64,000 nucleotides of DNA, from positions 62,001 through 126,000 of the forward strand of contig JAODUP010000066.1 of NCBI GenBank assembly GCA_025642065.1, read 5' to 3'. Under the pieces are notes generated by a model that did no database searches, was not told the origin of the DNA, and saw only the letters and a list, made by a program, of their open reading frames with translations. Positions 35,205-47,826 of this stretch are shown piece by piece (the first letter of the stretch is position 1; each line of letters starts with the position of its first letter). The position numbers were made by a program, and so were the translations under genes. The DNA comes from Paralvinella palmiformis. Its lineage: Eukaryota > Annelida > Polychaeta > Terebellida > Alvinellidae.

Positions 35205-35600
35205 AACAGACACGCCGCCATTGCGGCATCACTTCCTCACTAGCCGCGAGATGTCACCGCTACTCGCGCCTGCGCCGTACGATTTTACCTGGCCCGGTTG
35301 AACAGGGCCGCGTGAATCAGTTCACCTGAGAAACGAGCTGGCTGTCTACCTGGAGTGAGTAATAGAGGTTTGTTTTGTTCGGTGTTTTGCTAACGGAGCT
35401 CCAATTGATAGCTAAACCCGACGGAGTGATTTTACTATAGGATACATTAAGGATATAGCCGTGTCAGCGCTGGTATGGGACTAGCTGTGGATGTATGTTA
35501 CAGGTGTTTGTGCCGTTAATGTTGGACCTAGGCTTAATGTGTGGCAGTTGACGGTTAGATGAATATGTCGGCGTGAAGCTGGCTTGTTTACATAAGGTGA
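35205..35600 (+). promoter_or_regulatory. CpG-rich patch, candidate promoter and non-coding first exon
   Basis: The segment 35,210-35,345 is much richer in C, G and CpG than its surroundings ('ctagccgcgag', 'ctcgcgcctgcgccgtacg', 'cccggttgaacagggccgcg'). A consensus donor, 'ataag|gtgagt', lies at 35,595/35,596. No coding start follows. A 5' UTR exon here could splice to the acceptor at 49,731 in front of the MATH-OAS start codon, across a 14-kb intron. This is an inference from composition and splice signals only. Confidence 0.3.
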
Positions 35601-36180
35601 GTGGTTGTGCTGCTGGCTGTATGGGTATCGCAGAGTGTTTGCGTGTGATATGGCATGACCCGGTTAGATTAGACCATACACACGCGCAATCTCTCTCTCT
35701 CACACACGTGTAGGTTTTGTATGTTAGGTGAACGCGACACAAATATACACACTCGTACATACCAGGAGCTGAGACACCTGTTGTCACGGCTAGAGGTTGT
35801 GTGATCAATGTTGTAACAGTTTGTAAACACCGACCACGCTTTTACCTTTGTACAGCAGGTAACAACTTATAACGTGACGGGATGCCGCCACACCTGACAA
35901 TACATCCCCCTCCCATAGCTTCATGAATCATGTACCACAAATAAGGGATTGTGACTCAGGTGATATCATCCCAAGGATATCCCCATCTCCTTTATTTGGT
36001 TCACCTAGATGTTGTTTATAACTGTCATTCGCCTAATTTTTAAGGAAGGGCGTCTTGAAGATGTGGTTTATTTCGGTCGTTTACCTCAGTTTATATCTAT
36101 AACGGTAACTCGTAATGATTGTGTCGGATGACCTTGACCCCTAATTCACTGTTGCTGATATCTTCCCATTGCAACTGTTG
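35601..36180. other. Non-coding stretch
   Basis: No coding exon recognised. An open frame on the minus strand (35,464-35,808) shows no domain. Confidence 0.4.
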
Positions 36181-36188
36181 TTGTAAAT

Positions 36189-36850
36189 ATGCGGAATATA
36201 AAGCCCTGCCTCTTTAAAAATAATACGAATACCTCCATGTCTGTGAGAAATCTAGCAGTTATATTAAATATTACTCTGGGAATGGAGAAGCAGTTGAATT
36301 CTATATGCAAGTGTTGTGGTTATCAAATAAGAAATATAGGACTTATTCGTAAATACATAAATTATGATACCTGCAAGACTTTAACCCATCCCTTACAATT
36401 TCTCAACTAGCCAATGCCAATGTGTTGTTATAGTAGCTCTCGCTTCCTCTAACAAACCGCCAGAGCGAGTGCAAAACTGTGCTGTAAGTCTGGTGACATA
36501 TACCCGCAATAGAGACCATCTAGCGCTAGTTTTATTCAAGCTTCACCTGTTTCTGTACGCTTCAAAACGCCGTAAAAGATCCCGTTTCAGGCACTCGGAA
36601 AACGGATTGGAACGGCGCCCATGTATCTAAACGATCTGATTCAAACGTATACACCAGTGACACTGACTGAGCACTGTTTACTTTTGACAATAACAAAAAA
36701 AAACATACAGCAATATACGGAGGGAAATCTTTCTGAGCATCAACTCCCAAACTGTTGAATAAGTTGCTAAATCATATTAAACCTGCAGCAAATAAGGAAA
36801 TATATTATAAGATTTTTAAAACCCACTTATTTAAATTGGACTATTAATAC
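36189..36850 (+). mobile_element. LINE 3' fragment
   Basis: The plus strand encodes SVRNLAVILNITLGMEKQLN and IRNIGLIRKYINYDTCKTL, typical of the C-terminal third of CR1/jockey-like reverse transcriptases. It then continues in broken frames to a final 'aaacccacttatttaaa' (KTHLFKL). It is the same family as 28,560-28,912. Confidence 0.85.
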
Positions 36851-37104
36851 AGTATAAACCATTCCGTTTGTGTATGCATAAAATGTGTTTGTGCTATATC
36901 AGTTTAGAATAAGTTAAATAAGACGTTATATAAAATATTATTATTATTATTATTATAGCTAATTAATCCTCATCAGGCTGTGGCTTTATTTATGAACATT
37001 GGATTTTATGTCATCAGTAACAAGTCTGTGGCAGTTCAAAGTGCACTTCACTGTTACTGTCATCTCTTTTACTACCGGATATGTATGTTTTAGAGAAGGT
37101 ATAC

Positions 37105-37902
37105 GTAGACCTCGGCCCGGAGACTTCGGCCATGTGAAATAAAGGAGAATTCGGCCCCCGTTAAATAAAGGATATCTCGCTATACTGAATTCTGCCGCGA
37201 CAAAGGCGATGTAGACCTATATTGTTATATATTGAACAGATAACAAATAAAATAAGTGTCTGTTTAAGATAAATTCACAGATAAATGTGTAAGGTCTGGC
37301 ACGGTAAGTAAGCAATCTTTGGGGAATTAAGTAAACGGATGAATATTAATGATGAAACTTAAAAAAACGTAAAAAGAGATTTATTTTTAAAAGCATTATA
37401 ATAATGTAATGTTGACTAGGACAATACACACACATGCATGCACTACACATTCATTTACATATGTAAAAATACTTTCATATAAATGTTAACGCCATTTCTC
37501 GTGAATACATTACAAATAAGCTTACTCAGACGGTGACTTTTGGTCCATACAACAGTCGACGATATCTGGCATTGTATGGTAGAGAGTCAATATCAGGAAG
37601 TGCTATGCACAGACCTTCGACAGGGAGATTTTCTCTGATTAGTTCATTCACTTTGGCGCCGGGTGATTTAAATGGATTTTACTGCGTCACCGTCTTGGCC
37701 TCTTGGACAATGAAAACGGCCATTTCGGCATCAAAACCTTTTATACAGAATTTGAAGAACAATTTACTGTTTTTGTTTCTTTGATCTATTTGGTTTGCAT
37801 TGATATGAAACCATTAAAGGAAAGTCTGATCTACTTAACAATCTATGAAGCAACTTGGACCGAGGTCTGCCCACTAGCCGAAGCCTCCGGGCCGAGATCT
37901 AC
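37105..37902. mobile_element. DNA-transposon-like element with 31-bp terminal inverted repeats
   Basis: The left end 'gtagacctcggcccggagac' (37,105-37,135 in full) is the inverse of 'cactagccgaagcctccggg' and onward (37,872-37,902) with about three mismatches in 31 bases. Inside, on the minus strand, an open stretch reads DAEMAVFIVQEAKTVTQ and, after one stop, ENLPVEGLCIALPDIDSL. I do not recognise this product. It is probably a non-autonomous or internally deleted element. Target-site duplications are not clear. Confidence 0.55.
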
Positions 37903-37904
37903 GG

Positions 37905-39590
37905 TATTCTTAAGGAACACTGAAGGTGACGAAGTGTCCTGTACAATAATGAGCAGATCCTATATACACGACGTAAATTTATTTCTAGTTGAAGCAAACC
38001 AAAACAGTTCTGCATCTGTTGATGATACACGTTCTTCCATCTGAAAACTTGTAAATGCTGATATAGTTCATATACATAGGTCATACATGACTGGATCTTA
38101 AGTTGCCCTATACCTGCCAGTTTCTTCCAGAAGAATCCATCCCAATCCCGATTAATATCAAATAACAATTCAATATCCATTATAGCTCTAGTTATATACA
38201 ACAACGGGAGTTCAGTGGGTGTAGAATTGCAGGTTTTTGGCCATTATAAACATAACAAGATAAGATTGTACCGTGTCACACATTGATTAACAACTGCTAG
38301 ATAACACTATACAGTAACGGTAAATGCAAAGTATATAATGTTCCCACTGGCCGCATAGAACAAACACAGCAAAATCTGTATAATCCGGCCATTTAAATAA
38401 CTTATCTGAGGAGACCTGGTTAGAGGAATACCTGACCAGCCTTTGTAGATGACCAGATTAGTGATAGTTTTGCTTCTTTCGGTTATTGGCAAACTTTATC
38501 ATTTCTACATTCACCTCAACCGTAATGTTACCACCTTTCAGACGTTGTCCAGGAAGATCCCCGCGTTATAATGTTATCTTAATGGCGATGAGTTCACCTA
38601 TTATCTTGACTGGAATAGTCTATCTGGGTGATCATTAATTACAGTGATCGTATATGAAGTTGTTTATTTCTGTTTCATCCGATGCTCAGTTAATGCTCAT
38701 AAACACGATAGGCCACTTCACGCCCTGTCTGAGTCATTGATGTGCGAGTCATTGATTGGGATCTAGATCCATAGTATTTTAGTCAATAGTCGCCAATTCG
38801 ATGCTCCAATATTGTCGTAACCTTTCTTTACTAATTTTATGCTATCGACTCACAACCTCGCAGCTGTAAGATTAAGTAGACTATCCTCATATTTATTTGA
38901 AACTTCGGATGGAACATCAAGGACATCCAACGGACATAGAGTACTCAGATAGTAACCATCCTGAGTAATCCCGCGCTGTTCCCTTGCCATTGATGAGTGG
39001 AAGGGCGTAATCATGACTACTTTTAAGACAGATAGGATCCGCGGAAGTTTGTTTATATGTTTGCATACAATTCCCATTTCATGAATCAGAAATTCGATGC
39101 ATGCTATCAGGACGTCACTTCCGTCCAACGTCGACTAGTTGTCTGACAGGGCGGCGTATCCTCTAAACGCATACCTCGACTTCATCGATAATCGATATGC
39201 CGCATCGTATCTTGTCTTCTCATGTTTTGGCAATTTATTTTATCGTCTCATCAGCTATTGAATACATTCAGCAGACAGCCTCATGTTTATCATACCTACC
39301 TCATCGAGTATTTAGACTCGGGATCGATCACTTCGTAGTGCATTTGGATTTCTTATTATCGTCGTTAATCGTTACGATCAGATATAATTATCTCATCAAT
39401 AATCGATCGCTTATCGATATCGAGAAGGTTATTATACTAAGTTATAGATATGGTTGACTGGCGGATGTTTTCCTCTGCCGAAATACTGTTGACCTCATCA
39501 GGGATTACTCTTTCCAGACGGCGAGTATTTAAATCAATACCTAGCGCCTCTAACGTTATTATTAGCCCATCTTGATAAGCTACATCACGC
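37905..39590. other. Non-coding stretch, no gene recognised
   Basis: A 92-codon minus-strand frame (38,850-39,128) has no recognisable domain, and the rest is unique AT-rich sequence. Confidence 0.4.
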
Positions 39591-39597
39591 ACAAACC

Positions 39598-39730
39598 GTC
39601 CTGCAGCTGGTAGCGCATTCCACTACAAACCACCAGTCTGTAGTTTCGAATCGCATTACAGTATACGTTTGTGGGATGTTTCATCCGTCTATGAAAATCA
39701 TCAGCCAAATCCTATCCTAATCCCTAACTT
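39598..39730 (+). mobile_element. tRNA-derived SINE, family E (copy 1)
   Basis: Box A-like 'agctggtagcgcattcca' and box B-like 'agtttcgaatcgc', followed by 'tttgtgggatgtttcatccg'. This last run recurs as 'tttgtgggatgtgtcatcgt' at 54,281-54,300. Confidence 0.6.
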
Positions 39731-40083
39731 GTAGCCCCGGTAAGAAAACTAAACAATACACAATCAGTATTATAACTTGTACTCCCAATGCAGACTGGAA
39801 GTATTTTCATAACTCTTCAAGTTTTTTTATTGGCATTAAACCTCATAGAAAGATAACCCGTCACAGAAAGGAAAACGATTGAGGTTAATTTCGCAAAATA
39901 CTTTTGAGAAATGTTGCTAAATGTTACCTTTTTACTTCTGAATTCAGGTCATATAATCAAAATATTATATGTTTTGTTGTCATATGCTGGTGTGCATAAT
40001 GGTGCACCAATTATGGTGGTCAGTTTGTAGGAGGATTATACGCGTGTTTTCTGATGTTTTTCCATTAAAATCAATCACTTTGT

Positions 40084-40086
<3 letters not shown>

Positions 40087-40128
<42 letters not shown>
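40087..40128. repeat. (TA)n microsatellite
   Basis: Pure TA repeat ending in a short (CATA) run. Confidence 0.95.
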
Positions 40129-40131
<3 letters not shown>

Positions 40132-40464
40132 CATACACGGCGGGCGCCAGCTGGTCTCTAACTGAGACAACATCCGATCTAGCAACATTATAAACCTGGA
40201 CCTTACCTGCTGGTGCCCAGATAGCTGCTTCAACAAACCATATGTTGATGAATTCAATTTTTAAATGGCTCCAAGCTTTAAATTTACTGCTTGAATATAA
40301 TTGTCCCATGCTGAAGTAACACACTAACGTCACCTGGTACCCGCATTGTGGGAAAGTAACTTATCAGATATGAAATTTGTTGAGGAGATATAATTATGCA
40401 CATATTGATACCATTAATTAGGTGTCTCAATGCACTAGATCAGTGTGTGGAGATAGCTTATATA

Positions 40465-40745
40465 CGTATTTCCAGGGATTAATTTCTCGGCTCACTATAT
40501 CGTGGGTGGCTGACCACGTTAAATGGCGCTGCCGTCTCCACTGAATTATTTAAAATAAAGGGGGACGTTAAAAACCCCTGAGGACGTAAAACACTCTGGC
40601 AGTGACCACCCTCAGGGTATTTCGGCTCCACTTTCCGTACTGCTCCTCTGTGAGTGATGGGGGAGGAGGTTTCTCAACCACTCCAACATAGAGGCTGTAC
40701 CGAATAAGCACAGCCTGGGGATTCTCCCCGAACAACAAAACCAAA
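40465..40745 (+). mobile_element. SINE, family B (5'-truncated copy)
   Basis: It lacks the tRNA head but is otherwise colinear and very similar to 31,730-31,995, down to 'gcctggggattctccccgaa' and the 'caacaaaacc' end. It is the second copy that defines the family. Confidence 0.85.
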
Positions 40746-40899
40746 ACCTTATATACGTATGCGTGTGCGTGCGCGTGTGTGTAGTATCATGGTTCTGGTA
40801 GGATGTTATGACGAAGCGTTTTCAAACTTTGCCATTTTATTATCATCAAGCTAAATATTACAAGCTAGAGCCTCTCTAAAATAAACGTGTAATGACGGG

Positions 40900-41060
40900 C
40901 CCCCCGCCCCTATAGTACCGTAATTAGAGCACGGTGTCGTAAATTTGATGGTCAGGGTTCAAGTCCTTATGCTAACCGTGTGTGCGGGATGAATGATAAG
41001 CGAATCCCCCTCGGCCATATGTCTCAGGTGTGACCAGCGCCGAGTTTAATCAAATTACTA
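40900..41060 (+). mobile_element. tRNA-derived SINE, family C (copy 1)
   Basis: Box A-like 'taccgtaattagagcacgg' and box B-like 'gggttcaagtcc', then 'ccctcggccatatgtctcag'. The last segment recurs inverted at 53,550-53,575. Confidence 0.5.
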
Positions 41061-41149
41061 ACTTCTGTTGATGTTCGATCCTTGGTGGTTGACCTTACTG
41101 TAATGCCATACAGTCTTGGGTTAAACATATCCAGTAATCACCATTGTAT

Positions 41150-41335
41150 TCATTGTTCTCATTTAACCGCTTACCAAACTAATCTCTCGAAACAACAACA
41201 TTTCGCTTGTTCACATCATCTCGTAATCTTGCATTCATTGTTGACCTATAACGTTCTCGGTATTTGTGCTGTTCTTACGCTACGTTTCCCTGACCGAGGT
41301 CTTGCTCGCGTGACAACGCAGCAGCCATCGTAGTG
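41150..41335 (+). pseudogene. Possible Tc1/mariner-like transposase N-terminal fragment
   Basis: The frame encodes SKQQHFACSHHLVILHSLL then LRFPDRGLARVTTQ. This has the order of the second helix-turn-helix and the GRPRxTT linker of Tc1-like transposases. The following sequence to about 42.3 kb is CpG-richer than its surroundings but gives only short broken frames without a recognisable DDE core. It is a weak match. Confidence 0.35.
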
Positions 41336-42521
41336 TACAAGCTCACGTCAGGACGCCATACATCTGCACTCCGCATACCATCTCTTCTAACCTGTATCGC
41401 CGAATGACACCACAGCTGCAGTATTGTTTCGATTCGCACAAATCTTCATTAACGCACCTTGTTGCTCGCGAACCGTACCCCAGCCTGGTATTGTATTATC
41501 GACATAGCTGGCATTTTCGCCTAATGGCCATATTTGTGCTCGAGATGGCCGAGATATCTATCAAGACTGACTGACGATAGGAAGAATAGTTTAATGAGAC
41601 ACCGAAAGGGACGAAAATAAGAATGCCAGATGACTTTATTCTCTCTCTCTCTCTCTACATCTACAGCAATCAGAATATTCTGTTTGACGATGTTTACATT
41701 GCTTACGGCGTATGACATTTAGCTGTTCTAGCTACTAGATCAAATAAATAGCGGCATATTTGCCATTTATGATGTTTCTCGTTGTTGGTGTTTGCTGTTT
41801 TTGAGATCAGTGTGATCCGACTTCGGCGATGTTCCGAGTTCTGTTCAAATCAGCAGTATTTGTCAGTGTCGGTGGCATGTTATTGTCTTATCCGTCCACG
41901 TTGCTTCGGAATATCAGGCCGGACTGTACGTATCTTCACCGTGCAACGGCAGCGCTATGCATTGTGCCGGTGTATCGTTCGCGATCTTATTACGGTTTTA
42001 TACTGGCTATCGTATTTCTCATCTGAGATCATAAAACTTCTCCGCCTCTTATCTGATCGTGTTATTTATGCTGATAAGCATGGCCGCCGAGTTCTGTTTC
42101 CATGGCAGTTATCACAACTAGCTGCCATTCGTCGATAACGCGCCCAAATGTGATAAGAATGCTGTCAGTTACGACGAACAATCGGTTGAAGATTCCACCC
42201 ATTATCACGATCTGATTTGAGCTTGATATACGATCGACGGCGTATCCAAGGCCCTACGTTTGCAGTCTAGCAGTCATCATTCCGTTTAACCTGTAGCCTA
42301 TTTCACATGATGTTTTGTTGTGTAGAGATACCTTAGAGAGTTAGACACTATTTTGCTCACTCTGACGCTAGGTGTAGCACTACGCAAATATAGAACTACT
42401 TTGGAAATGTGACTTTGTAATAATAGTCATTGATTGAAATTGTCATAACATTTGATCGTTTGAGATCCACAATCCTAAAGCTAAATGACTGAAGTAAATT
42501 ATGTGTGATGATTCTGTAAAA

Positions 42522-42541
42522 CACACACACACACACACATA

Positions 42542-42580
<39 letters not shown>

Positions 42581-42582
42581 AC

Positions 42583-42614
<32 letters not shown>
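42522..42614. repeat. Compound (CA)n-(TA)n tract
   Basis: About 60 bases of mainly CA units (interrupted by 'cata') followed by 30 bases of TA. The sequence is alternating purine-pyrimidine throughout. Confidence 0.95.
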
Positions 42615-42617
<3 letters not shown>

Positions 42618-42745
42618 TTGTGAACTACTTGGCTTTATTCGGTCGTATATTCAAGATGTCTGTATGATGACGATTTAAAATATGGTAAACTAATTGAAGA
42701 TTTCATACGACACACTTGACATGGCAGTGTTGCAGCTGGTTGGCA

Positions 42746-43042
42746 GACGTTTTGGCCTAGAACATTCTGGCCAAGTAATTTTTCGAGGTAGGACATTTTG
42801 GCCAATCTATGAAATAAATCATTAACTGGATGTCTGACTAGTTTACTGACGGTTATTGATATTTCTTAACAGTTACTGACATTTCTTAATTACGTATGCA
42901 CATTTAAAACATGAAACCTTCACTAATCAAATTGGAATGTTAGGTTGACCAACTCGAAGATTATGGGATAAATTAACAAGAAATTCAGGGATGGATATTA
43001 TTCCTGAATGTCAATTTTTACAGATGTTATAGTTTTTTTTAC

Positions 43043-43084
<42 letters not shown>

Positions 43085-43436
43085 TTTGTTTTTTCTTCGG
43101 TCTAATACCCCGTTCATCTTCAAGGAGAATCCGAATGACACAACCAAGGTATGGAATCTGTTGTTCCAATCCTCACATGTGTTATTTGTTCGTGGTTGAT
43201 CAGACATGGTTACAGCATGCATCTTGTGATTAACAAATTGCAGTTCATCAACCTTTCATTGTTTATCTGAATTAAGCTACTTTAATCTACTCATATCTGT
43301 CGATTTTTAGTTGAGAAATATCAATAACTATCAATAAACTAGTCAGATATTCAGCTAATATTTTATTTCATACATTGGCGAAAACGTCCTACATTATAAA
43401 AAAAAGGTTAGCCAAAATGCACTAGGCCAAAACGTC
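42746..43436. mobile_element. MITE-like element with GGCCAAAA-rich inverted ends
   Basis: The left end carries 'gacgttttggcctagaacat' (from 42,746) and 'ggtaggacattttggcc' (42,784-42,800). The right end has the same modules inverted: 'gcgaaaacgtcctac' (43,377-43,391), 'gccaaaatgcactaggccaa' and onward, up to 43,436. A further outer 'ttggccaaaatgtcctag' lies at 43,439-43,456. There is no coding sequence inside, and a (TA)n tract lies at 43,046-43,080. Its length and structure fit a non-autonomous DNA transposon. Confidence 0.65.
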
Positions 43437-43799
43437 CCTTGGCCAAAATGTCCTAGATTGTTTGCAGCTATGCTAAGCTTCTATTGGCATATCAGATTTT
43501 CAGACATACGACCTTATTGTAAATGTTACAGTTGTATAATAGTATCAAGAATCCGTCTTCTTTATTGTATTTACCGAACACGTCATTTCTTGTTTAATGT
43601 CTTTGGTTGTGCCGATCTTATAACATCTCCAGTACATTAATATGATATTAGAGAAGCAGAAGCGACAAAGCCGTTTACAACAATTAACATTGTATTCAAC
43701 GCGATAAGACATCAGTAATAAAACAATGCACATTTTGTTTACAGCAACCCGTAAAGGAATTGATTATAATTCCCATTCGGCGTATTCGATATTGCTTAA

Positions 43800-44470
43800 G
43801 TGATCATCAATATTTATGCGAGGAATACGTCGTTTAGGCTTCCTTTGTTATAAGCCACTATTCGAGTGCCGACGAGAGACAATTGTCCCGATGTCATGCT
43901 TCACCGAGTCGAGATTGACAACGGTAGCGTATGCGACGATTGTCCACTGACAAACAGTTATGGGCACCGGTATCGACTTGGTACAAGAGGAGTCGCGCCG
44001 TAAACAAACTGACACCACGTGATCTTCCCGTCTGTGGCATCACCATCCAACCCATCACCTCATTAGTGGACGGTGCAGTTGGCCAAATTCGCCGCGGGAC
44101 GTGATAAAACATGACGTCGGACCATGTCCATCAGGACAATAGGATGAACATCCTGCGAACTGCGTTTGTTCCAGTGGTAGCTTGCGGTCATCGCGCAGCC
44201 CATAATTAACTGGTGCATCACGCTAATGAAATACCAACGCATGCACACACGCCGGGCAGATGTATTATGTAAAATGCCTTCCGGTGGCAATGCCTAATCA
44301 GCACTGTTGCTGCTATCACGAAAACGTCGAGAGACTACTGTTGGAACACTGTTATATGCTGTCCAGCCTTATTAAGTGGTGTAGAAGATCAACATTGGTC
44401 TGCCTTATAATTGGTCGAACGCAGAAACGTGTCGCCAGTTAGAATGGCTTAATTCAGGTAATGCACTCGA
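43800..44470. other. GC-richer stretch, probably mobile-element derived
   Basis: Open frames on both strands (for example minus 43,894-44,290) and raised CpG content suggest old coding sequence of a transposon. I cannot align it with confidence to any transposase. Confidence 0.25.
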
Positions 44471-45049
44471 ATCATCCAATTACAACACCAGAGAGATGGC
44501 CTGAAAGACATGGTTATATTATACACGGATCTATACAAGGGGAGGTTATGGTAAGGCTTGCTATTCGTCTATTGTTAACACTAGCTTGTGTTAGAGCGGT
44601 ACTTTAACTAGTTTTTCTCGGCTGATTATTATCATTTACCTGAGCTATACATCAAAGGTACTAATGATATAGCTATCAGATGGGACGTCCACAGTTGTAC
44701 GCATGTACCTAAATGTTATTATCGTATTGATCGCATCGAAATAGTCGATACCCGACCTCATAAACAGGTGCTCGACGAATTACTGACGTATAGTTATGTA
44801 TGTATGTGTTGTGTGTGTGTGTGTGTGTGTGTGCGAGCGAGCGCGCGCATGCGTATTAGCAGTAGTCGGTCAAATGAAGATACATAGAGGCATCATAGGG
44901 GAATTGGGGTATGGGGGAAGTTTGCCAGTTGTCCTACTGTGACTAAGTGTGTATGTGCTAGCAGTATGGAGAAGGCACTGGCACAGACAATAAATAATTG
45001 TTAGTCACTCGAGATCATTCATCACGGAACTGATTTTTAGATGTTGATA

Positions 45050-45228
45050 ATTTGTGTTTTACGGCCACTTTTGTGCACACGGTAGGCTAAATGGGCCGAG
45101 CGACCTGCAACGGTAATGAAGCGAAGTCAAAGATGAAACAAACTTTAGATATGCCCACGCCGAGATTCGAACACGGGTGGTAATGATCTGTAGTCCGCCG
45201 CACTACCGCTAGACCACGGAGGCGCCCC
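45050..45228 (-). mobile_element. tRNA-derived SINE, family A (copy A4)
   Basis: On the minus strand this has the tRNA-like head ('tggtctagcggtagtgcgg', 'gttcgaatctcgg'), the body and the 3' end 'caaaagtggccgtaaaacac'. It is full length. Confidence 0.9.
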
Positions 45229-45903
45229 GAAACTGAATTTTAGAAATACCACTTCTCATGTTTATATATATAGAGAGAGAGAGAGAGAGGGGGGGGGGCT
45301 GGTCACAACTTGCTACGCATTTGAACACAAAACACTAGTTCTAGTGTCGATGCGTGGACACAATAAAGAAACTAACGATAATGACGTATACCAAGGTAGA
45401 CATCAAAGAACTATATAGCGATTGATCATTCATCAATGATGAAAGGTCAATTAAGTCATTAAATACACATCAAATATTGACCAGTCACATATTATGACCG
45501 TCCTTTTGTCGTGGGTAAACATCAAAGGGCTTTCTATCAACGATGCCAAGCTGCTTAAACTCTATTGTGCTGTCGTTGTTGGGTCTTTTCCGGCGATAGA
45601 CATTTAACCATACTGACAATGAAATCTGACATAAGCCTGTCGCCATTAATGGCCGTATTTAGGTAGTGAGGTCAGGTAGTGAGGTGTATGTGGTTTCGGC
45701 AACAAAACAATTACCAGTTCGTTGAACCATAGACTGTATTTTGCCTGTCAGAATGCCAACGTTTTTTTTTTATGTTCATCGGTTGAAATTGGAAAAGTTT
45801 GTTTATGCGCCACCTTAACGCGGCGCTTTGTTTGTTTCTGTTGCTATGTTCATCGATTCATCTGACGTGTTTTGTTTATAGGGTTTAGTTTCCCGTGTTA
45901 CCG

Positions 45904-45907
<4 letters not shown>

Positions 45908-45938
<31 letters not shown>

Positions 45939-45980
45939 GTGCGCGCGCGCGTCCGTGTATATATGTGTGTGTGTGGGTGT
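45908..45980. repeat. (GT)n-(GC)n tract
   Basis: A GT run passes into 'gcgcgcgcgcg' and back to GT. It has strong Z-DNA-forming composition. Confidence 0.9.
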
Positions 45981-46730
45981 GTGGTCTGGCTGTCTATATA
46001 ACAGTCGTAGCTCATTTTGGTAAACGTTTCGCATCGACATATAATGACGTAGAATCTGCCATTTTCAAGTAATTGGCCAACTAACACCGAGGGCAGTTCG
46101 TTGTTTGTTATTCAGATGCCTTAAGGAGTCCGACGAATCCAGGTTAGTTGAACCAATTGTGGGAATGAATGTTATAAGTTAGATTCTATATTTGTTGTTT
46201 TTAATATGCAGATGTAGACAACATTCCATGTGTTCTAACGCCATAAGAAGGCTTTACTTTATACTTTGACGCGTTACCGTTATGACAAAAGTTACGATGA
46301 TCTAGATCTTAAATATAAAATAATTTACCTACAATTAGCCAACAGTAACATTTCACCTTCATAGAGGTCATTCATTAGCCAATAGCGAACATACAACCGA
46401 TATCTGGAACAACCAACTCGTCAGAAACATCTCTCATTGAAACTATTTCATGACGTATTACGTTGTAAGGGGTTACTAAAATAAATATCGTGAGATGTCG
46501 GAAGTAAAACCCTTAACAATAGACGTGTCAGCACGACAGACTTCAGGTTTTACTTATGACTAGACACCAGCGACAACTCTGATGATGCTCTTCGTACATG
46601 ATACAATTGGTTACTTTGTCTTTGCTTCGTTGTCTCTGTTTGATGACAACAACACCCCCCCCTCCTCCACCTCCCACGCACACCAACCGTTTGTTTCCGA
46701 GTTTTCATGAACAATTGGTCAACTGTGTCC

Positions 46731-46732
<2 letters not shown>

Positions 46733-46778
<46 letters not shown>
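46733..46778. repeat. (GT)n microsatellite
   Basis: Pure GT repeat of about 46 bases. A second GT/GC patch lies at 46,936-46,985. Confidence 0.95.
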
Positions 46779-46781
<3 letters not shown>

Positions 46782-46999
46782 GAAACGACATTAATAGACA
46801 TTTTTAGTGTCCACTGTTTCTTTGATTCTTTCACTCATTGACTCACTGACTCACTCACTTACTCAAGCACTCACTAAGACACCTACCTAACCAACCACAC
46901 GTCCACTATCTATGTTAATTAACTCTCTCTCTCTCTGTGTGTGTGCGTGCGTGCGTGCGTGCGTGAGTGCGTGTATGTGTGTGTGTCTCAAACACGACA

Positions 47000-47788
47000 G
47001 CCAGACTTGGGCTGTTTCGGTTATCTCGGTTTAAACCCTTGACCGACATGGCTGAAATTGGGCCGATGTCGCATCTCAATATCGGGTCAATATTGTTGAT
47101 GTCATGATTGATAATCGGCCAATATTGTTTACCTGTCTGAGTATTGTTCCCAGTTTGGCATCATAACATAAGTGTGTTTACTAATCAGCGGAAAACGTTG
47201 TGTTTTTTTAATGCGATAGGGATACCCGAATTAGCTTCATGCGTTTGTTACCTACAATGACAAGCATTTTATGGTCTTATCGCAAAGCCGTAATTTACAG
47301 GTGTTCACGCTATGGATATGATCATCGTGTCGTTACCATGGTGACGAATGATAACGTTGTTTTAATGCTGACAGAGCTTTATCATCACTGGGTGGGTCTT
47401 GTCATCTTGTTACAAGTTACAACCAGAAATATGTTCCTTTATCGTGACAAACATTCTACTTTATGATGTTATGTGACACCTTCGACAAATTTATATTATA
47501 TATTCTAGGGTCCGGTATTTATCCATATAGTCTGCGAAATACTTATCATATGATGTCACTTCCTGTGACATGTTCAACGGTATGACATTGTCGGTTGTGT
47601 TCTGTAGTGTTATGTTTCGCAATGTATTTTGTAATGTGACATCCCTATATATATTGTATAATGTGACATTCATTGATATAAGATATCACTGAATGCCATA
47701 AGCTGTATTACACACTTTGAAAATTCAGTGACTATTTGTCATACTCCTCCCAAATATATTTCAATTGATTTGAAAGGAGTATATACAA

Positions 47789-47826
<38 letters not shown>

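Noticed and set aside
37533..38044. Overlapping plus-strand frames of 83 and 113 codons
   Set aside because: They lie inside or across the edge of the TIR-bounded element, lack domains, and the minus strand reads more like protein.
38850..39128. 92-codon frame on the minus strand
   Set aside because: No recognised domain, no splice signals and composition like its surroundings, so chance is the simplest explanation.
41782..42138. 118-codon Arg- and Cys-rich frame
   Set aside because: A brief resemblance to Tc1-like transposase linkers does not hold across the frame. Only the upstream fragment at 41,150-41,335 was kept, at low confidence.
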